Positions 17,889-26,002 of a DNA stretch of 64,000 nt are shown here, one piece after another; position 1 is the first letter of the stretch, and every line of letters starts with the position of its first letter. The notes below the pieces were generated by a model, which ran no database searches, was not told the origin of the DNA, and was given only the letters and a program-made list of their open reading frames with translations. The position numbers and the translations under genes are program-made. The DNA comes from Bacillota bacterium (GTDB lineage: Bacteria; Bacillota; UBA994; UBA5500): contig JAKOXL010000032.1 of assembly GCA_029781045.1 (NCBI GenBank), positions 1-64,000 of the forward strand, written 5' to 3'.

Positions 17889-19064
17889 TTGCCAAACAAA
17901 GAACTGTTACTGATTCCTGGTCCCACACCTGTGACCGATGAGATTAAAGCTGCATTAGCTGCCGAAACCTGGTCCCATACCGATCCGCGCTTTGTGCGCA
18001 TAGTTGAGCATAGTCTGGAGATGACCCGCGACCTATTGGGTTGCCATGATGGCGAGGTCTTTGTAGTGGCTGGTAGTGGTACTTTGGCTATGGAGATGGC
18101 CATCGTCAATACGGTAGCTCCGGGAGAAAGGATCTTGGTGCTCAGTCAGGGTTACTTTGGCGATCGTTTTGAGGCGTTGGCCAATAGCTTCGGTGTTGAG
18201 GTAGATGTGTTGCGGAGTGAGTGGGGCAAGCGGGTTTGTCCCAAGTTGGTGGAAGAACAGCTGGCAAAGCATGAGTATAAGGCGGTTACCGTCACCCATG
18301 TGGACACCTCCACTGGTGTAGAGGCCGATCTGGATACTCTGGTACCCTTGGTGAAGCGGCACGGGGCCCTCTTTGTTCTTGATGGAGTATGTGCCACAGC
18401 AGCGGTGGAAGAGAATATGAGCAAAGCCTATCAAGGCAATCCGGATTACAAGATCGACGTGGTTCTTACCGGTAGCCAGAAGGCTATTGGCGTACCTCCA
18501 GGCCTGTTAGTTCTCGGCTTCGGCCCCAAAGCTTTAGCCGCCCGGGAAGCTATGGAACGTATTCCGGCCTACTACGGCGATATTAAGAACTGGATTCCCA
18601 TTATGCATAACCCCGGCAAGTACTTTGCCACTCCTGCCGTCAATATGGTCTATGCCTATGAAGTGGGCCTAGAAACTATCATGAAAGAGGGGTTGGAGAA
18701 GCGCTATCAACGGCATCGGGCCCTTGGTCGCGCCATGCGGGCCGCACTAGCCACTTTTGGGATGAAGGCTCTAGCCGATGAATCGGTGGCAGCACCCACC
18801 CTTTCTTGCGTCCTCTATCCGGAGGGTGTGGAAGATGCTGCTTTCCGCAGTGCCTTGGCGCAGCGTGGTGTGGTAGTGGCCGGTGCCCTAGCCAGTTTGG
18901 CTGGTAAGGCCTTCCGCATCGGTCATATGGGTAACACCACCCTCGACGATTTCAAACGGGCTCTGCGAGTAATGGCCGAGGTGCTCAAGAACATGGGCAA
19001 AGACGTGGATGGAGAGCAGGCTATTGCCGAGTTGGAGAGGGTTTTTCACGAGAATCTAAAATAA
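17889..19064 (+). CDS. Class V aminotransferase, alanine/serine-glyoxylate type
   Basis: 391 residues of a PLP-dependent fold type I enzyme. The N-terminal LLIPGPTPVTDEIKAAL and WSHTDPRF blocks, VVAGSGTLAMEMA, and VVLTGSQKAIGVPPGL (Schiff-base Lys) match alanine-, serine- or aspartate-glyoxylate aminotransferases. The TTG at 17889 follows AAGGAGG by ten bases; upstream ATGs lack a site. It lies 21 bases before a DapA-family lyase. If that lyase is a 4-hydroxy-2-oxoglutarate aldolase, it would release glyoxylate for this enzyme to convert to glycine. The pairing is seen; the pathway is inference. Confidence 0.88.
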   Translation: MPNKELLLIPGPTPVTDEIKAALAAETWSHTDPRFVRIVEHSLEMTRDLLGCHDGEVFVVAGSGTLAMEMAIVNTVAPGERILVLSQGYFGDRFEALANSFGVEVDVLRSEWGKRVCPKLVEEQLAKHEYKAVTVTHVDTSTGVEADLDTLVPLVKRHGALFVLDGVCATAAVEENMSKAYQGNPDYKIDVVLTGSQKAIGVPPGLLVLGFGPKALAAREAMERIPAYYGDIKNWIPIMHNPGKYFATPAVNMVYAYEVGLETIMKEGLEKRYQRHRALGRAMRAALATFGMKALADESVAAPTLSCVLYPEGVEDAAFRSALAQRGVVVAGALASLAGKAFRIGHMGNTTLDDFKRALRVMAEVLKNMGKDVDGEQAIAELERVFHENLK

Positions 19065-19085
19065 GGGGAGAAGGGGGAAGGAAGA

Positions 19086-19970
19086 GTGTTTAAGGGTATA
19101 TATGCCCCTATCGCTACACCCTTTGCTGATGATCAGATAGATAAACAAGCGCTAAGGGCCAATTTGGACCGCTATTCGGCCAGCCGCTTAGCCGGTTTGG
19201 TGGTGCTCGGGTCCAATGGGGAGTTTGCCTATCTGGATATCGATGAGAAGATGTTCCTTATAGAGTTTGTACGGCAGAATACGGCGGCGGAGAAGAGCAT
19301 CATTGCTGGTACCGGTTGCGAGTCGACCCGAGATACCATTCGCTTGACTAAGTTTGCCGCTAGCGTTGGTGCCGATGCTGCTCTCGTGATTACGCCCAGC
19401 TTCTACAAAGGAAGCATGAACGAGAAGGCCCTGGAGCGCTTCTTTCTGGATGTGGCCGAAGCATCTCCTATACCCATTATGCTTTACAACATGCCGCGTA
19501 ACACGGGGCTCAATATGTCGGCGGGGCTGGTGTGCCGTTTAGCCCAACACGAGAACATAGTGGGTGTTAAAGACAGCAGTGGTAACATAGTGCAGATCGC
19601 TGATATTATCCACAATTCACCAGCCGATTTTGCCGTCTTTGCTGGTTCCGGCAGCTTCTTGTATCCCACTTTGGCCCTGGGTGGTGTGGGCGGAACCCTG
19701 GCTGTGGCCAACATTCTGCCCGAGCTCTGTGTCAGCTTGTACGATGCGGTGATGGAAGGCAACCACCAGCTGGCTAAAGAGCTGCAACACAAACTTCTGG
19801 CTCCCAACGCGGCTGTAACCTCTCGTTGGGGTATTGCCGGATTAAAGGCGGCTCTAGACCTTTTGGGTTATCGGGGTGGGCTGCCGCGGCGACCCATGCT
19901 GCCGCTAGATGAGGCCCATCTGCCAGAGCTGAAACAGATTTTGATCGACGCCGGCGCTGAGTTGCCTTAA
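19086..19970 (+). CDS. DapA/N-acetylneuraminate lyase family aldolase
   Basis: 294 residues, standard for the family, a class I TIM-barrel aldolase acting through a lysine Schiff base. Visible are the N-terminal GIYAPIATPF, the GSNGEFAYLD substrate loop, the Tyr in IMLYNMPRNTG and the Lys in NIVGVKDSSG. The usual GTTGE of dihydrodipicolinate synthase is GSNGE, which favours a catabolic member such as 4-hydroxy-2-oxoglutarate aldolase or a 2-keto-3-deoxy-acid aldolase. Cotranscribed with the upstream aminotransferase. The start is GTG at 19086 after GGGGGAAGGAAG. Confidence 0.88.
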   Translation: MFKGIYAPIATPFADDQIDKQALRANLDRYSASRLAGLVVLGSNGEFAYLDIDEKMFLIEFVRQNTAAEKSIIAGTGCESTRDTIRLTKFAASVGADAALVITPSFYKGSMNEKALERFFLDVAEASPIPIMLYNMPRNTGLNMSAGLVCRLAQHENIVGVKDSSGNIVQIADIIHNSPADFAVFAGSGSFLYPTLALGGVGGTLAVANILPELCVSLYDAVMEGNHQLAKELQHKLLAPNAAVTSRWGIAGLKAALDLLGYRGGLPRRPMLPLDEAHLPELKQILIDAGAELP

Positions 19971-20028
19971 GAGTAAACCGGGCTGGCACACGAAGACTTA
20001 GGCGTGCCAAGCAACTGTAGCTAAAGGG

Positions 20029-20058
20029 CGGTGCGTCATACTTGGAGCGTTGGGCTCA
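20029..20058 (-). repeat. Degenerate copy of the dispersed repeat core, inverted
   Basis: Read on the minus strand it gives CCCAACGCTCCAAGTATGACGC, close to the CTCTAGTATGACCAC core found elsewhere. It lies 110 bases from the forward copy at 20171, with no adjacent hairpin of its own. Confidence 0.4.
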
Positions 20059-20170
20059 GTAGTTAAGAGAGCCGGCAGTCACAACAAGCAGGCTGTTTTG
20101 AGATCGCATTAAAGATAAGGGCCCAATATCCATTGATATGCAAGCTCAATCAGAGAGACGGTTGCTGCCT

Positions 20171-20250
20171 TTGGTTGGACACTCTAGTATGACCACGGTC
20201 AGTTGATACTTCAAAGAAAGAGGGACTGTTCTTGCCACAGTCCCTCTTTT
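20171..20250 (+). repeat. Dispersed repeat core plus GGGACTGT hairpin terminator
   Basis: Core CACTCTAGTATGACCACGGTC (split around 20180-20200), A-rich spacer, then AAAGAGGGACTGT and ACAGTCCCTCTTTT as a terminator stem (20217-20250). The hairpin ends two bases before the leftward NusG-II stop and serves both it and the rightward aldolase operon. Confidence 0.75.
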
Positions 20251-20251
20251 G

Positions 20252-20626
20252 CTATCGTACTATACCGTCCACATCGGACTTCTCTTGACCCACTATCTTA
20301 ACCACCAACCGATGAGGTAGACAGACCAGCGACTGATGGGGCTCGCTTATCCATCCCTGCAGCACATCCACCTGTTCTGGGCAATTGGCTTCTATCACGC
20401 GCACTCGTCCGCGCTCTACGGCTATAATGTTGTATCCACCCTGACCATCTTCTACCCGCACCTGAAAAGGTTTTTCTACGGTGGATAGATCGATCTCCTG
20501 GATTACTACTCCGTCTTGCAAGACTTGGGCCACGACCTGATCGCTCTTTAAGCTGTTAATATAAAGCCAGCTGCCGGCAGCCAGCACGGCAATAAGCACT
20601 ATTAGAATGAAATCACCTTTCTTCAT
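20252..20626 (-). CDS. NusG domain II-containing membrane-anchored protein
   Basis: 124 residues. One N-terminal transmembrane segment (FILIVLIAVLAAGSWLYI) is followed by a small beta domain typical of NusG_II: QVRVEDGQGGYNIIAVERGRV, IEANCPEQVD, and the end block SLVCLPHRLVVKIVG. The two Cys (ANCPEQ and LVCLPH) are conserved in many such proteins. Function unknown; in Clostridia these genes are often linked to respiratory or FMN-linked genes (from memory). The start ATG at 20626 follows GGAAGG. It is downstream of iorAB but separated by a terminator. Confidence 0.82.
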   Translation of the reverse strand: MKKGDFILIVLIAVLAAGSWLYINSLKSDQVVAQVLQDGVVIQEIDLSTVEKPFQVRVEDGQGGYNIIAVERGRVRVIEANCPEQVDVLQGWISEPHQSLVCLPHRLVVKIVGQEKSDVDGIVR

Positions 20627-20730
20627 TGCTCGACCTTCCTTGAGACTTGGTTATCTCAGTATAGCATGCCCGGAGGTAGGTGGGAAACCAATGGCGTAAA
20701 GGTGAATCGGGCTCGTGCCGATAAACGTGA

Positions 20731-20805
20731 GGACCAGCAGTCTAATATGATCACGGCCCATTATTCCTGAAAAGAAAGAAGGGGCTGTTTAGCTGACAGC
20801 CCCAT
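20731..20805 (+). repeat. Dispersed repeat core plus GGGGCTGT hairpin (terminator of iorAB on the minus strand)
   Basis: Core AGTCTAATATGATCACGGCCC, spacer, then GGGGCTGT, TTAGCTG, ACAGCCCC (20781-20804). In the iorB direction the stem is followed by TTCTTTCTTTTC, so it terminates iorAB. Confidence 0.7.
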
Positions 20806-20820
20806 GTCTCCTAATCGGCC

Positions 20821-21393
20821 TTAAGCTTCATATCCGGCTTGGAAGGCCTGCCGATTGAGTTCTAAGAAGCGAGGTGGAACGGTGGCTTCCAGAGAGGCCA
20901 ACCAGTCTTCCTTAGGAATATCCATTTGCTTGGCCATGGCGCCCAACAGTACCACGTTGACAACCCGCATGTTGCCCAGTTGCTTGGCAATCTCGAGGGC
21001 ATTTAGCTCCACTACCCGTGGTGCGTTGGCTTTAATCTGCTCCAAGGCATCGGCCGGATACTCGGCAGCACCAGTGATTACCGTCATGGGGTTAATGCGT
21101 TGTGTGTTCACAATCATGGTGCCTTCGTCACTCAAGAAATGCAGCCAACGTAGAGCTTCCAGTTGCTCAAAGGCCACGATGTAATCAGCTTGCCCTGGTT
21201 CTATGAGAGGGGAATGCACCTTTTCTCCCATACGTACCTGAGTGACCACGCTACCGCCCCGTTGTGCCATGCCATGGATTTCCGTCATCTTAACATCATA
21301 TCCCTGACGTAGCGCCACATCGGACAGGATCTTACTGGCTAGAATGGTACCTTGGCCACCAACGCCGACCAAGAGAATACTAACTGTCTTCAT
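20821..21393 (-). CDS. iorB: Indolepyruvate:ferredoxin oxidoreductase, beta subunit
   Basis: 190 residues of the gamma-type pyruvate:ferredoxin oxidoreductase domain. Motifs are LLVGVGGQGTILASKIL, EIHGMAQRGGSVVTQVR and LGAMAKQMDIP. Together with IorA it oxidatively decarboxylates aryl pyruvates from aromatic amino acids to aryl-acyl-CoA, reducing ferredoxin. The ATG at 21393 overlaps the iorA stop (TAATG). An upstream reading to 21462 lies inside iorA and is rejected. The operon ends at the GGGGCTGT hairpin. Marks an anaerobic amino-acid-fermenting or syntrophic lifestyle. Confidence 0.95.
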   Translation of the reverse strand: MKTVSILLVGVGGQGTILASKILSDVALRQGYDVKMTEIHGMAQRGGSVVTQVRMGEKVHSPLIEPGQADYIVAFEQLEALRWLHFLSDEGTMIVNTQRINPMTVITGAAEYPADALEQIKANAPRVVELNALEIAKQLGNMRVVNVVLLGAMAKQMDIPKEDWLASLEATVPPRFLELNRQAFQAGYEA

Positions 21394-23132
21394 TATTGTC
21401 CCTCCTCTGGTACGATAGCGCCAAATTTGCAGACCTGTTGGCAGAGTTTGCAGCCGACGCACAGGGCCGGATCAATGCTGCTCTTCTTATCGGCAAAGCT
21501 GATAGCCGGGCAACCGATACGCATGCACATGCGGCAGCCCACGCACTTGTCGTGGTTCACCCGTAGACGGGGCTCCGTCTGCTTAACAATGAGCGCACAA
21601 GGCCGACGGGCGATAATCACAGAAGGTTCACGCACCGCCGTCTCTTCCTTGATAGCTTGGTCAAGGGCTGCCAGGTCGCCTGGATCAACTACCCGTACCC
21701 GCTTAACTCCTATTGCGTGGCAAAGGGCCACCAGGTCCACCTCGGAAGCTGGCTCCCCTTGTAGCGTTTGACCGGTACCCGCATGGTGTTGATGTCCGGT
21801 CATGGCGGTAATGCGATTGTCAAGGATCATGACTGTGGAGGTACCCTTATTGTAGACCATGTCGATCAGACCCGTTATGCCGGAATGGAGGAATGTGGAG
21901 TCACCAATGACTGCCACAATGTTCTGGGCTTGGTCGGGACGGGCTTTCTCCATACCGAGGGCAGCAGGGATACTTGCACCCATGCAAATGGTGGTATCCA
22001 AGCTATCCAGCGGCGGCATAGCACCCAAGGTATAACAACCGATATCGCCGGTGACTACTTTAAGGTTATTCCGCAAGGCGTAGAAGACACCGCGATGGGG
22101 GCAGCCAGGGCAAAGGACTGGCGGACGAATAGGTGCGGATGCCGGTTGCTTGGTTGTTGTTGTTGCACCTAAGACTGCTTGACGGATAAGGCTAGGACTG
22201 TACTCGCCAATGCGGGTGAGTTGGTCCTTTCCACCGTGTACCGTTATGCCGGCGGCTCGAATCTGTTCTTCCATGACAGGGTCCAACTCTTCTACTACCC
22301 ACAGTTGTTCCACCTGCTCGGCAAAAGCGGCTATCCTCTTTAACGGCAAAGGATTGGTAAAGCCCAGTTTAAGAATTGAAGCATGCGGCAGGGCTTCCTT
22401 CACATATTGATAGGCAATACCGCTGGTTACCACACCAATCTTCTTATCGCCCCACTCAACACGGTTAAGTTCGGTGGTTTCGCTAAACTCCTTGAGTTCT
22501 TCCAGGAGTTGATGCTTAATGTGGGTGCGCACTTTGGCATTGGCTGGCACTGCCACGTATTTGCGGGCATCCTTCTTATACTCTCTTAAGGTTCGTTCTT
22601 GGGGGTCCTTGAGTTCCACCAGCGATTTGGAATGGGAGATGCGGGTGGTGGTGCGGAGCATGACGGGTGTGTCGAAACGTTCACTGATCTCCAATGCATG
22701 GCCCACCATTTCCTTGGCTTCCTGACTGTCGCTGGGTTCCAGTAGACCTATTTTGGCAAAGCGGGCATAGTTGCGGTTGTCTTGCTCGTTCTGGGAACTA
22801 TGCATGCCGGGATCATCGGCCGAGACCAGCACTAGGCCCCCATTGACACCAGTGTAGGTGTAAGTGAACAGGGGATCGGCGGCCACATTCACTCCCACGT
22901 GCTTCATGGCGCAGAGGGTACGGGCGCCAGCAATGGAAGCGCCAACTGCCACCTCGAGTGCGACCTTCTCGTTTGGCGACCATTGGGCGCGGATCTCTCT
23001 ATACTTGGCGATGTTCTCTAGGATCTCGGTGCTGGGAGTTCCCGGATAGGCGGACGCCACCGATACGCCGTACTCGTAGGCACCGCGGGCAATGGCTTCA
23101 TTACCCGTCAATAGAGCTTTGGTCATACTCAT
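21393..23132 (-). CDS. iorA: Indolepyruvate:ferredoxin oxidoreductase, alpha subunit
   Basis: 579 residues. Order: an N-terminal pyrimidine/pyruvate-binding domain (GNEAIARGAYEYGVSVASAYPGTP split over residues 10-35), a middle transketolase-like domain, a TPP-binding domain with GDIGCYTLG and VIGDSTFLHSGITGL, and a C-terminal two-cluster ferredoxin domain (CVGCRMCMRIGC and CVGCKLCQQVC). The cysteine spacings are intact, so two [4Fe-4S] clusters are expected. It forms a heterotetramer with IorB in the cytoplasm. The start ATG follows GGAGGATGAGT. Confidence 0.96.
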   Translation of the reverse strand: MSMTKALLTGNEAIARGAYEYGVSVASAYPGTPSTEILENIAKYREIRAQWSPNEKVALEVAVGASIAGARTLCAMKHVGVNVAADPLFTYTYTGVNGGLVLVSADDPGMHSSQNEQDNRNYARFAKIGLLEPSDSQEAKEMVGHALEISERFDTPVMLRTTTRISHSKSLVELKDPQERTLREYKKDARKYVAVPANAKVRTHIKHQLLEELKEFSETTELNRVEWGDKKIGVVTSGIAYQYVKEALPHASILKLGFTNPLPLKRIAAFAEQVEQLWVVEELDPVMEEQIRAAGITVHGGKDQLTRIGEYSPSLIRQAVLGATTTTKQPASAPIRPPVLCPGCPHRGVFYALRNNLKVVTGDIGCYTLGAMPPLDSLDTTICMGASIPAALGMEKARPDQAQNIVAVIGDSTFLHSGITGLIDMVYNKGTSTVMILDNRITAMTGHQHHAGTGQTLQGEPASEVDLVALCHAIGVKRVRVVDPGDLAALDQAIKEETAVREPSVIIARRPCALIVKQTEPRLRVNHDKCVGCRMCMRIGCPAISFADKKSSIDPALCVGCKLCQQVCKFGAIVPEEGQ

Positions 23133-23332
23133 CCTCCATTCTGATTTCTCTACAGTAATTGTATTACTTTACTTCAGAGAAGAGATTGCCAATCCTAAAA
23201 GTTATACTTTTGTGGTATCAATTCCTGCCAGTGGCAAAAGATTGTTGTCTAGCAAGAAATGGCATCCTGTGATACAATGCATTTACCGGTAATAGCTCCC
23301 CAGGCTGGGATAATAGATGATGGGGTGGAAAC

Positions 23333-24508
23333 ATGACCGACTGGTTGCTGCGTTTGTTTGTGAAAAACTATGAGTGCACTGATGACCCGGCCGTCCGTAC
23401 CGCTTACGGCAGTCTGTCCGGCTGGGTAGGTATTGTCAGCAACGGTCTCTTGGTGGCGGCCAAGTTGCTGGTTGGCCTGCTTTCCGGCAGCGTGGCCATA
23501 ATTGCCGATGGTTTGAATAACCTTTCCGACGCAGCCAGCTCGCTCATTTCTTTGCTGGGCTTTAAGATTGCAGCCAGAGAAGCCGATAGACAACACCCCT
23601 TCGGCCATGGCCGTTATGAGTATATAGCCGGTCTGGTGGTGGCGGCTCTAGTACTGGTGATTGGCATTGAGCTGGGCAAGAGTAGTATCCACAAGATTAT
23701 ACGACCAACGTCCATAGCCTTTGGGCTCTGGAGTTTTATAGTACTAGCAGGTGCCGTTCTACTGAAGACCTGGATGGCAGCCTTTAACCGGGAGCTGGGT
23801 AAGCGAATCAACTCCACGGCATTACTGGCTACTAGCGCTGATAGTCGTAATGATGCTTTGGCCACTGCAGCCGTGTTGGTTGCTATGGTCATATCCCACT
23901 ATTTCACTCTCAACTTGGACGGCTGGATGGGCTTGGTCGTTGCTGGCTTCATTCTCTATAGTGGTGTAAAGCTGGTGAAAGAAACGCTAAACCCACTGGT
24001 GGGGGAGGCGCCGCCGGTGGAGCTGGCTGACTATATTCTCAGGAAAATTGCCTCGTATGATGGAGTATTAGGCACCCACGACCTCATTGTGCACGACTAC
24101 GGCCCCAGTCGTCGATTTGCCAGTGCCCACGTGGAAATGTCCAGCGACCTAAATGCCATCGTAGCCCATGATATCATCGATACAATTCAAAGGGATTTCT
24201 TAGAAAATGACAATATCCACCTGATTCTCCATCATGACCCTATTGTGGCCGACGAGGAGACCTACCAAATCCGGGCTTGGGTGGAAGAGCAGGTCAAAGG
24301 TATAGATGACCGTCTAGACATCCACGATTTGCGCCTGATAAATGGCCGCAACCATGTAAACTACATATTTGATGTGGTTGTGCCCCCGGAAGTAGACATA
24401 CCGGAAAAGGAGTTTCGACGACGCATTGTACAGGCGGTACAGCAAGGAAGGAAATCTATTCATGTTATCGTTAACATCGACTCCACCTATGTGACCACAT
24501 CCACGTAG
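23333..24508 (+). CDS. Cation diffusion facilitator family transporter
   Basis: 391 residues. Five to six membrane segments carry the CDF metal-site blocks: SVAIIADGLNNLSDAASSL in helix 2 and ATSADSRNDALATAAVL in helix 5, plus the HPFGHGRYEY loop. A long cytoplasmic part (about 215-391) has two consecutive metal-binding ferredoxin-like regions (HDLIVHDYG, ILHHDP). It exports divalent metal such as Mn, Fe or Zn in exchange for protons; the metal is not determined here. Divergent from iorA. An AAAAGT-TAT-ACTTTT palindrome lies in the shared spacer at 23197-23211. Confidence 0.93.
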   Translation: MTDWLLRLFVKNYECTDDPAVRTAYGSLSGWVGIVSNGLLVAAKLLVGLLSGSVAIIADGLNNLSDAASSLISLLGFKIAAREADRQHPFGHGRYEYIAGLVVAALVLVIGIELGKSSIHKIIRPTSIAFGLWSFIVLAGAVLLKTWMAAFNRELGKRINSTALLATSADSRNDALATAAVLVAMVISHYFTLNLDGWMGLVVAGFILYSGVKLVKETLNPLVGEAPPVELADYILRKIASYDGVLGTHDLIVHDYGPSRRFASAHVEMSSDLNAIVAHDIIDTIQRDFLENDNIHLILHHDPIVADEETYQIRAWVEEQVKGIDDRLDIHDLRLINGRNHVNYIFDVVVPPEVDIPEKEFRRRIVQAVQQGRKSIHVIVNIDSTYVTTST

Positions 24509-24511
24509 AGC

Positions 24512-24539
24512 TTGCAGAATCTAATGAGAGGAGTATAAT
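24512..24539 (+). promoter_or_regulatory. Sigma-A-type promoter of tRNA-Ala
   Basis: TTGCAG (24512-24517), 16-base spacer, perfect TATAAT (24534-24539). The expected start is near 24546, eight bases before the tRNA. Confidence 0.8.
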
Positions 24540-24553
24540 AGGCTTGTAAGTTT

Positions 24554-24628
24554 GGGGGCGTAACTCAGTGGGAGAGTGTCACGTTCGCAACGTGAAAGTC
24601 GAGGGTTCGAATCCCTTCGCCTCCACCA
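24554..24628 (+). tRNA. tRNA-Ala, anticodon CGC
   Basis: Cloverleaf: acceptor GGGGGCG/CGCCTCC with the G3-U70 pair that alanyl-tRNA synthetase recognises; D-arm ACTC...GAGT; anticodon stem TCACG/CGTGA with loop TTCGCAA (anticodon CGC, reads GCG); T-arm GAGGG-TTCGAAT-CCCTT; discriminator A and encoded CCA. Preceded by a clear promoter and followed by a hairpin with a T-run. Confidence 0.95.
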
Positions 24629-24667
24629 GATTTGTCAATATCTTGTCCGCTTTGGACTTGTTGTCAG

Positions 24668-24710
24668 TGCCAACCGATGATGTATACTCATCATCACTGG
24701 CATTTTTGCT
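24668..24710 (+). terminator. Terminator after tRNA-Ala
   Basis: TGCCA...TGGCA outer stem and GATGATG/CATCATC inner stem with loop TATACT, followed by TTTTTG. Confidence 0.7.
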
Positions 24711-24921
24711 TCCACCTGGCTAAGCAGATTGCTTAGGTCAGCTTCAATTCGGCTGTCAATGAGTCTTGTCACCGTGGAAAGAGAGCACCTTTGCAGCCGA
24801 GCAGGGGAATTGTTGAGAAGAAGGATTTGTAGGTCTTGCGCAGAATAGGTCCCCAGATGGGGGTATGATGCCAAGGTCTCTTCTGAGGTTAGAGATTGAG
24901 CTTCTAGAAGGGGATGAACTG

Positions 24922-25158
24922 ATGACTGAAAAAACTAAGGTAGCACCAGTGCTTATGCAGAGAAACAAGTTTGATGTAGCAATGGAGTTGACGCACCTCT
25001 ACTATAGGGATCAACTAGTTGATAGTATTGAGGAGGTTCAAGAGGCTTTCACCAAGTTTTACGCAACTGCTGACATGGCAGAACGAATGTGTGGTGATGA
25101 TCTTGTGAAACTCGTGCCTGAGAAAATCGCCAGACTTTGGCAGGCAAGAAGAATCTGA
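24922..25158 (+). CDS. Conserved small protein of unknown function
   Basis: 78 residues starting at the ATG at 24922, preceded by AGAAGGGGATG. Entirely alpha-helical in appearance and acidic, with blocks FDVAMELTHLYYRDQLVDS and AFTKFYATADMAERM. No cysteine pair or DNA-binding motif. Similar short proteins occur in Clostridia in my recollection, but no function is known. Monocistronic with its own terminator. Confidence 0.6.
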   Translation: MTEKTKVAPVLMQRNKFDVAMELTHLYYRDQLVDSIEEVQEAFTKFYATADMAERMCGDDLVKLVPEKIARLWQARRI

Positions 25159-25185
25159 GAGCGGGGTACTTAGGGGCTCTAGTCG

Positions 25186-25218
25186 AAATGCCGTTCTTGA
25201 GAGCGGCATTTCTTGTTG
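25186..25218 (+). terminator. Terminator of the 78-residue protein gene
   Basis: AAATGCCG and CGGCATTT stem with an 10-base loop, followed by CTTGTTGTT. Confidence 0.8.
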
Positions 25219-25288
25219 TTAAGTGGTTGCCAGGTTAACTATTTTGTTGATACAATTTAATTCAAGTGTAAGTTATGGGGGATGGGGT

Positions 25289-25999
25289 ATGCCGCAAGAG
25301 TTCCTAACTGGTTATGGAGTGCTGCTCGGTTACTATCTTGTGTGTGCGGTGAGTGCAATGGTGGCCAGGTGTTTTGTCACCATGCCCGATGAGGTTTTTC
25401 GCAAGATCCTCCATTGTATTGTTCTGGTTTCCATACTGGTCTTCATTTACGTGTTTGAGACATGGTGGCTGGCAGCTGTGGCGGCCCTTGTGCTGATGGT
25501 CATGATCTTCCCAGCGGTGGCCTTGGCGGAACGCATCTCCGGTTTTTCTCAGTTGCTGGTTGAACGCAAGCCGGGAGAGATCAAACGCAGCCTGGTTGTG
25601 GCTTTCTGTATGTTTGCCGCGTTGATAGCTGTTTGCTGGGGCTGGCTGGGTGAGAAGTACCTGGTGGTCGCTTCCGTTTTTGCTTGGGGGTTTGGTGACG
25701 CGGCGGCCGCCCTAGTCGGTAAGCGCTTTGGCCGCCACTACATTGAGGGAAAGATGGTGGAAGGGCGCAAGAGCTTGGAGGGAACCATAGCCATGTTTGC
25801 CGTGTCTTTCATTACGGTGCTTCTAGTGTTATTGGTCTCTGGCTCGCTGGCATGGTATGCCTATGTTCCCACGGCGCTGGTGACGGCTGTGGTCTGCGCT
25901 CTGGTTGAGCTTTATACTCGGGGTGGCATGGATACCCTAACCTGTCCTTTGGCTGCCGCTGCGGTCTTGATACCTTTGACTCGTTTCTGGGGGGTGTAG
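25289..25999 (+). CDS. Dolichol kinase/phosphatidate cytidylyltransferase-like membrane protein
   Basis: 236 residues with seven or so membrane helices. The motif VFAWGFGDAAAALVGKRFG followed by GRKSLEGTIAMF matches the CTP-dependent lipid kinase or cytidylyltransferase family (dolichol, phytol and diacylglycerol kinases; CdsA-like). It is shorter than CdsA and lacks the CdsA C-terminal signature I would expect, so a polyprenol or diacylglycerol kinase is likelier. An ATG at 25289 follows GGGGGATGGGG; an upstream GTG at 25223 is unsupported. It is three bases from the next gene, suggesting an operon. Confidence 0.75.
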   Translation: MPQEFLTGYGVLLGYYLVCAVSAMVARCFVTMPDEVFRKILHCIVLVSILVFIYVFETWWLAAVAALVLMVMIFPAVALAERISGFSQLLVERKPGEIKRSLVVAFCMFAALIAVCWGWLGEKYLVVASVFAWGFGDAAAALVGKRFGRHYIEGKMVEGRKSLEGTIAMFAVSFITVLLVLLVSGSLAWYAYVPTALVTAVVCALVELYTRGGMDTLTCPLAAAAVLIPLTRFWGV

Positions 26000-26002
26000 C
26001 CT

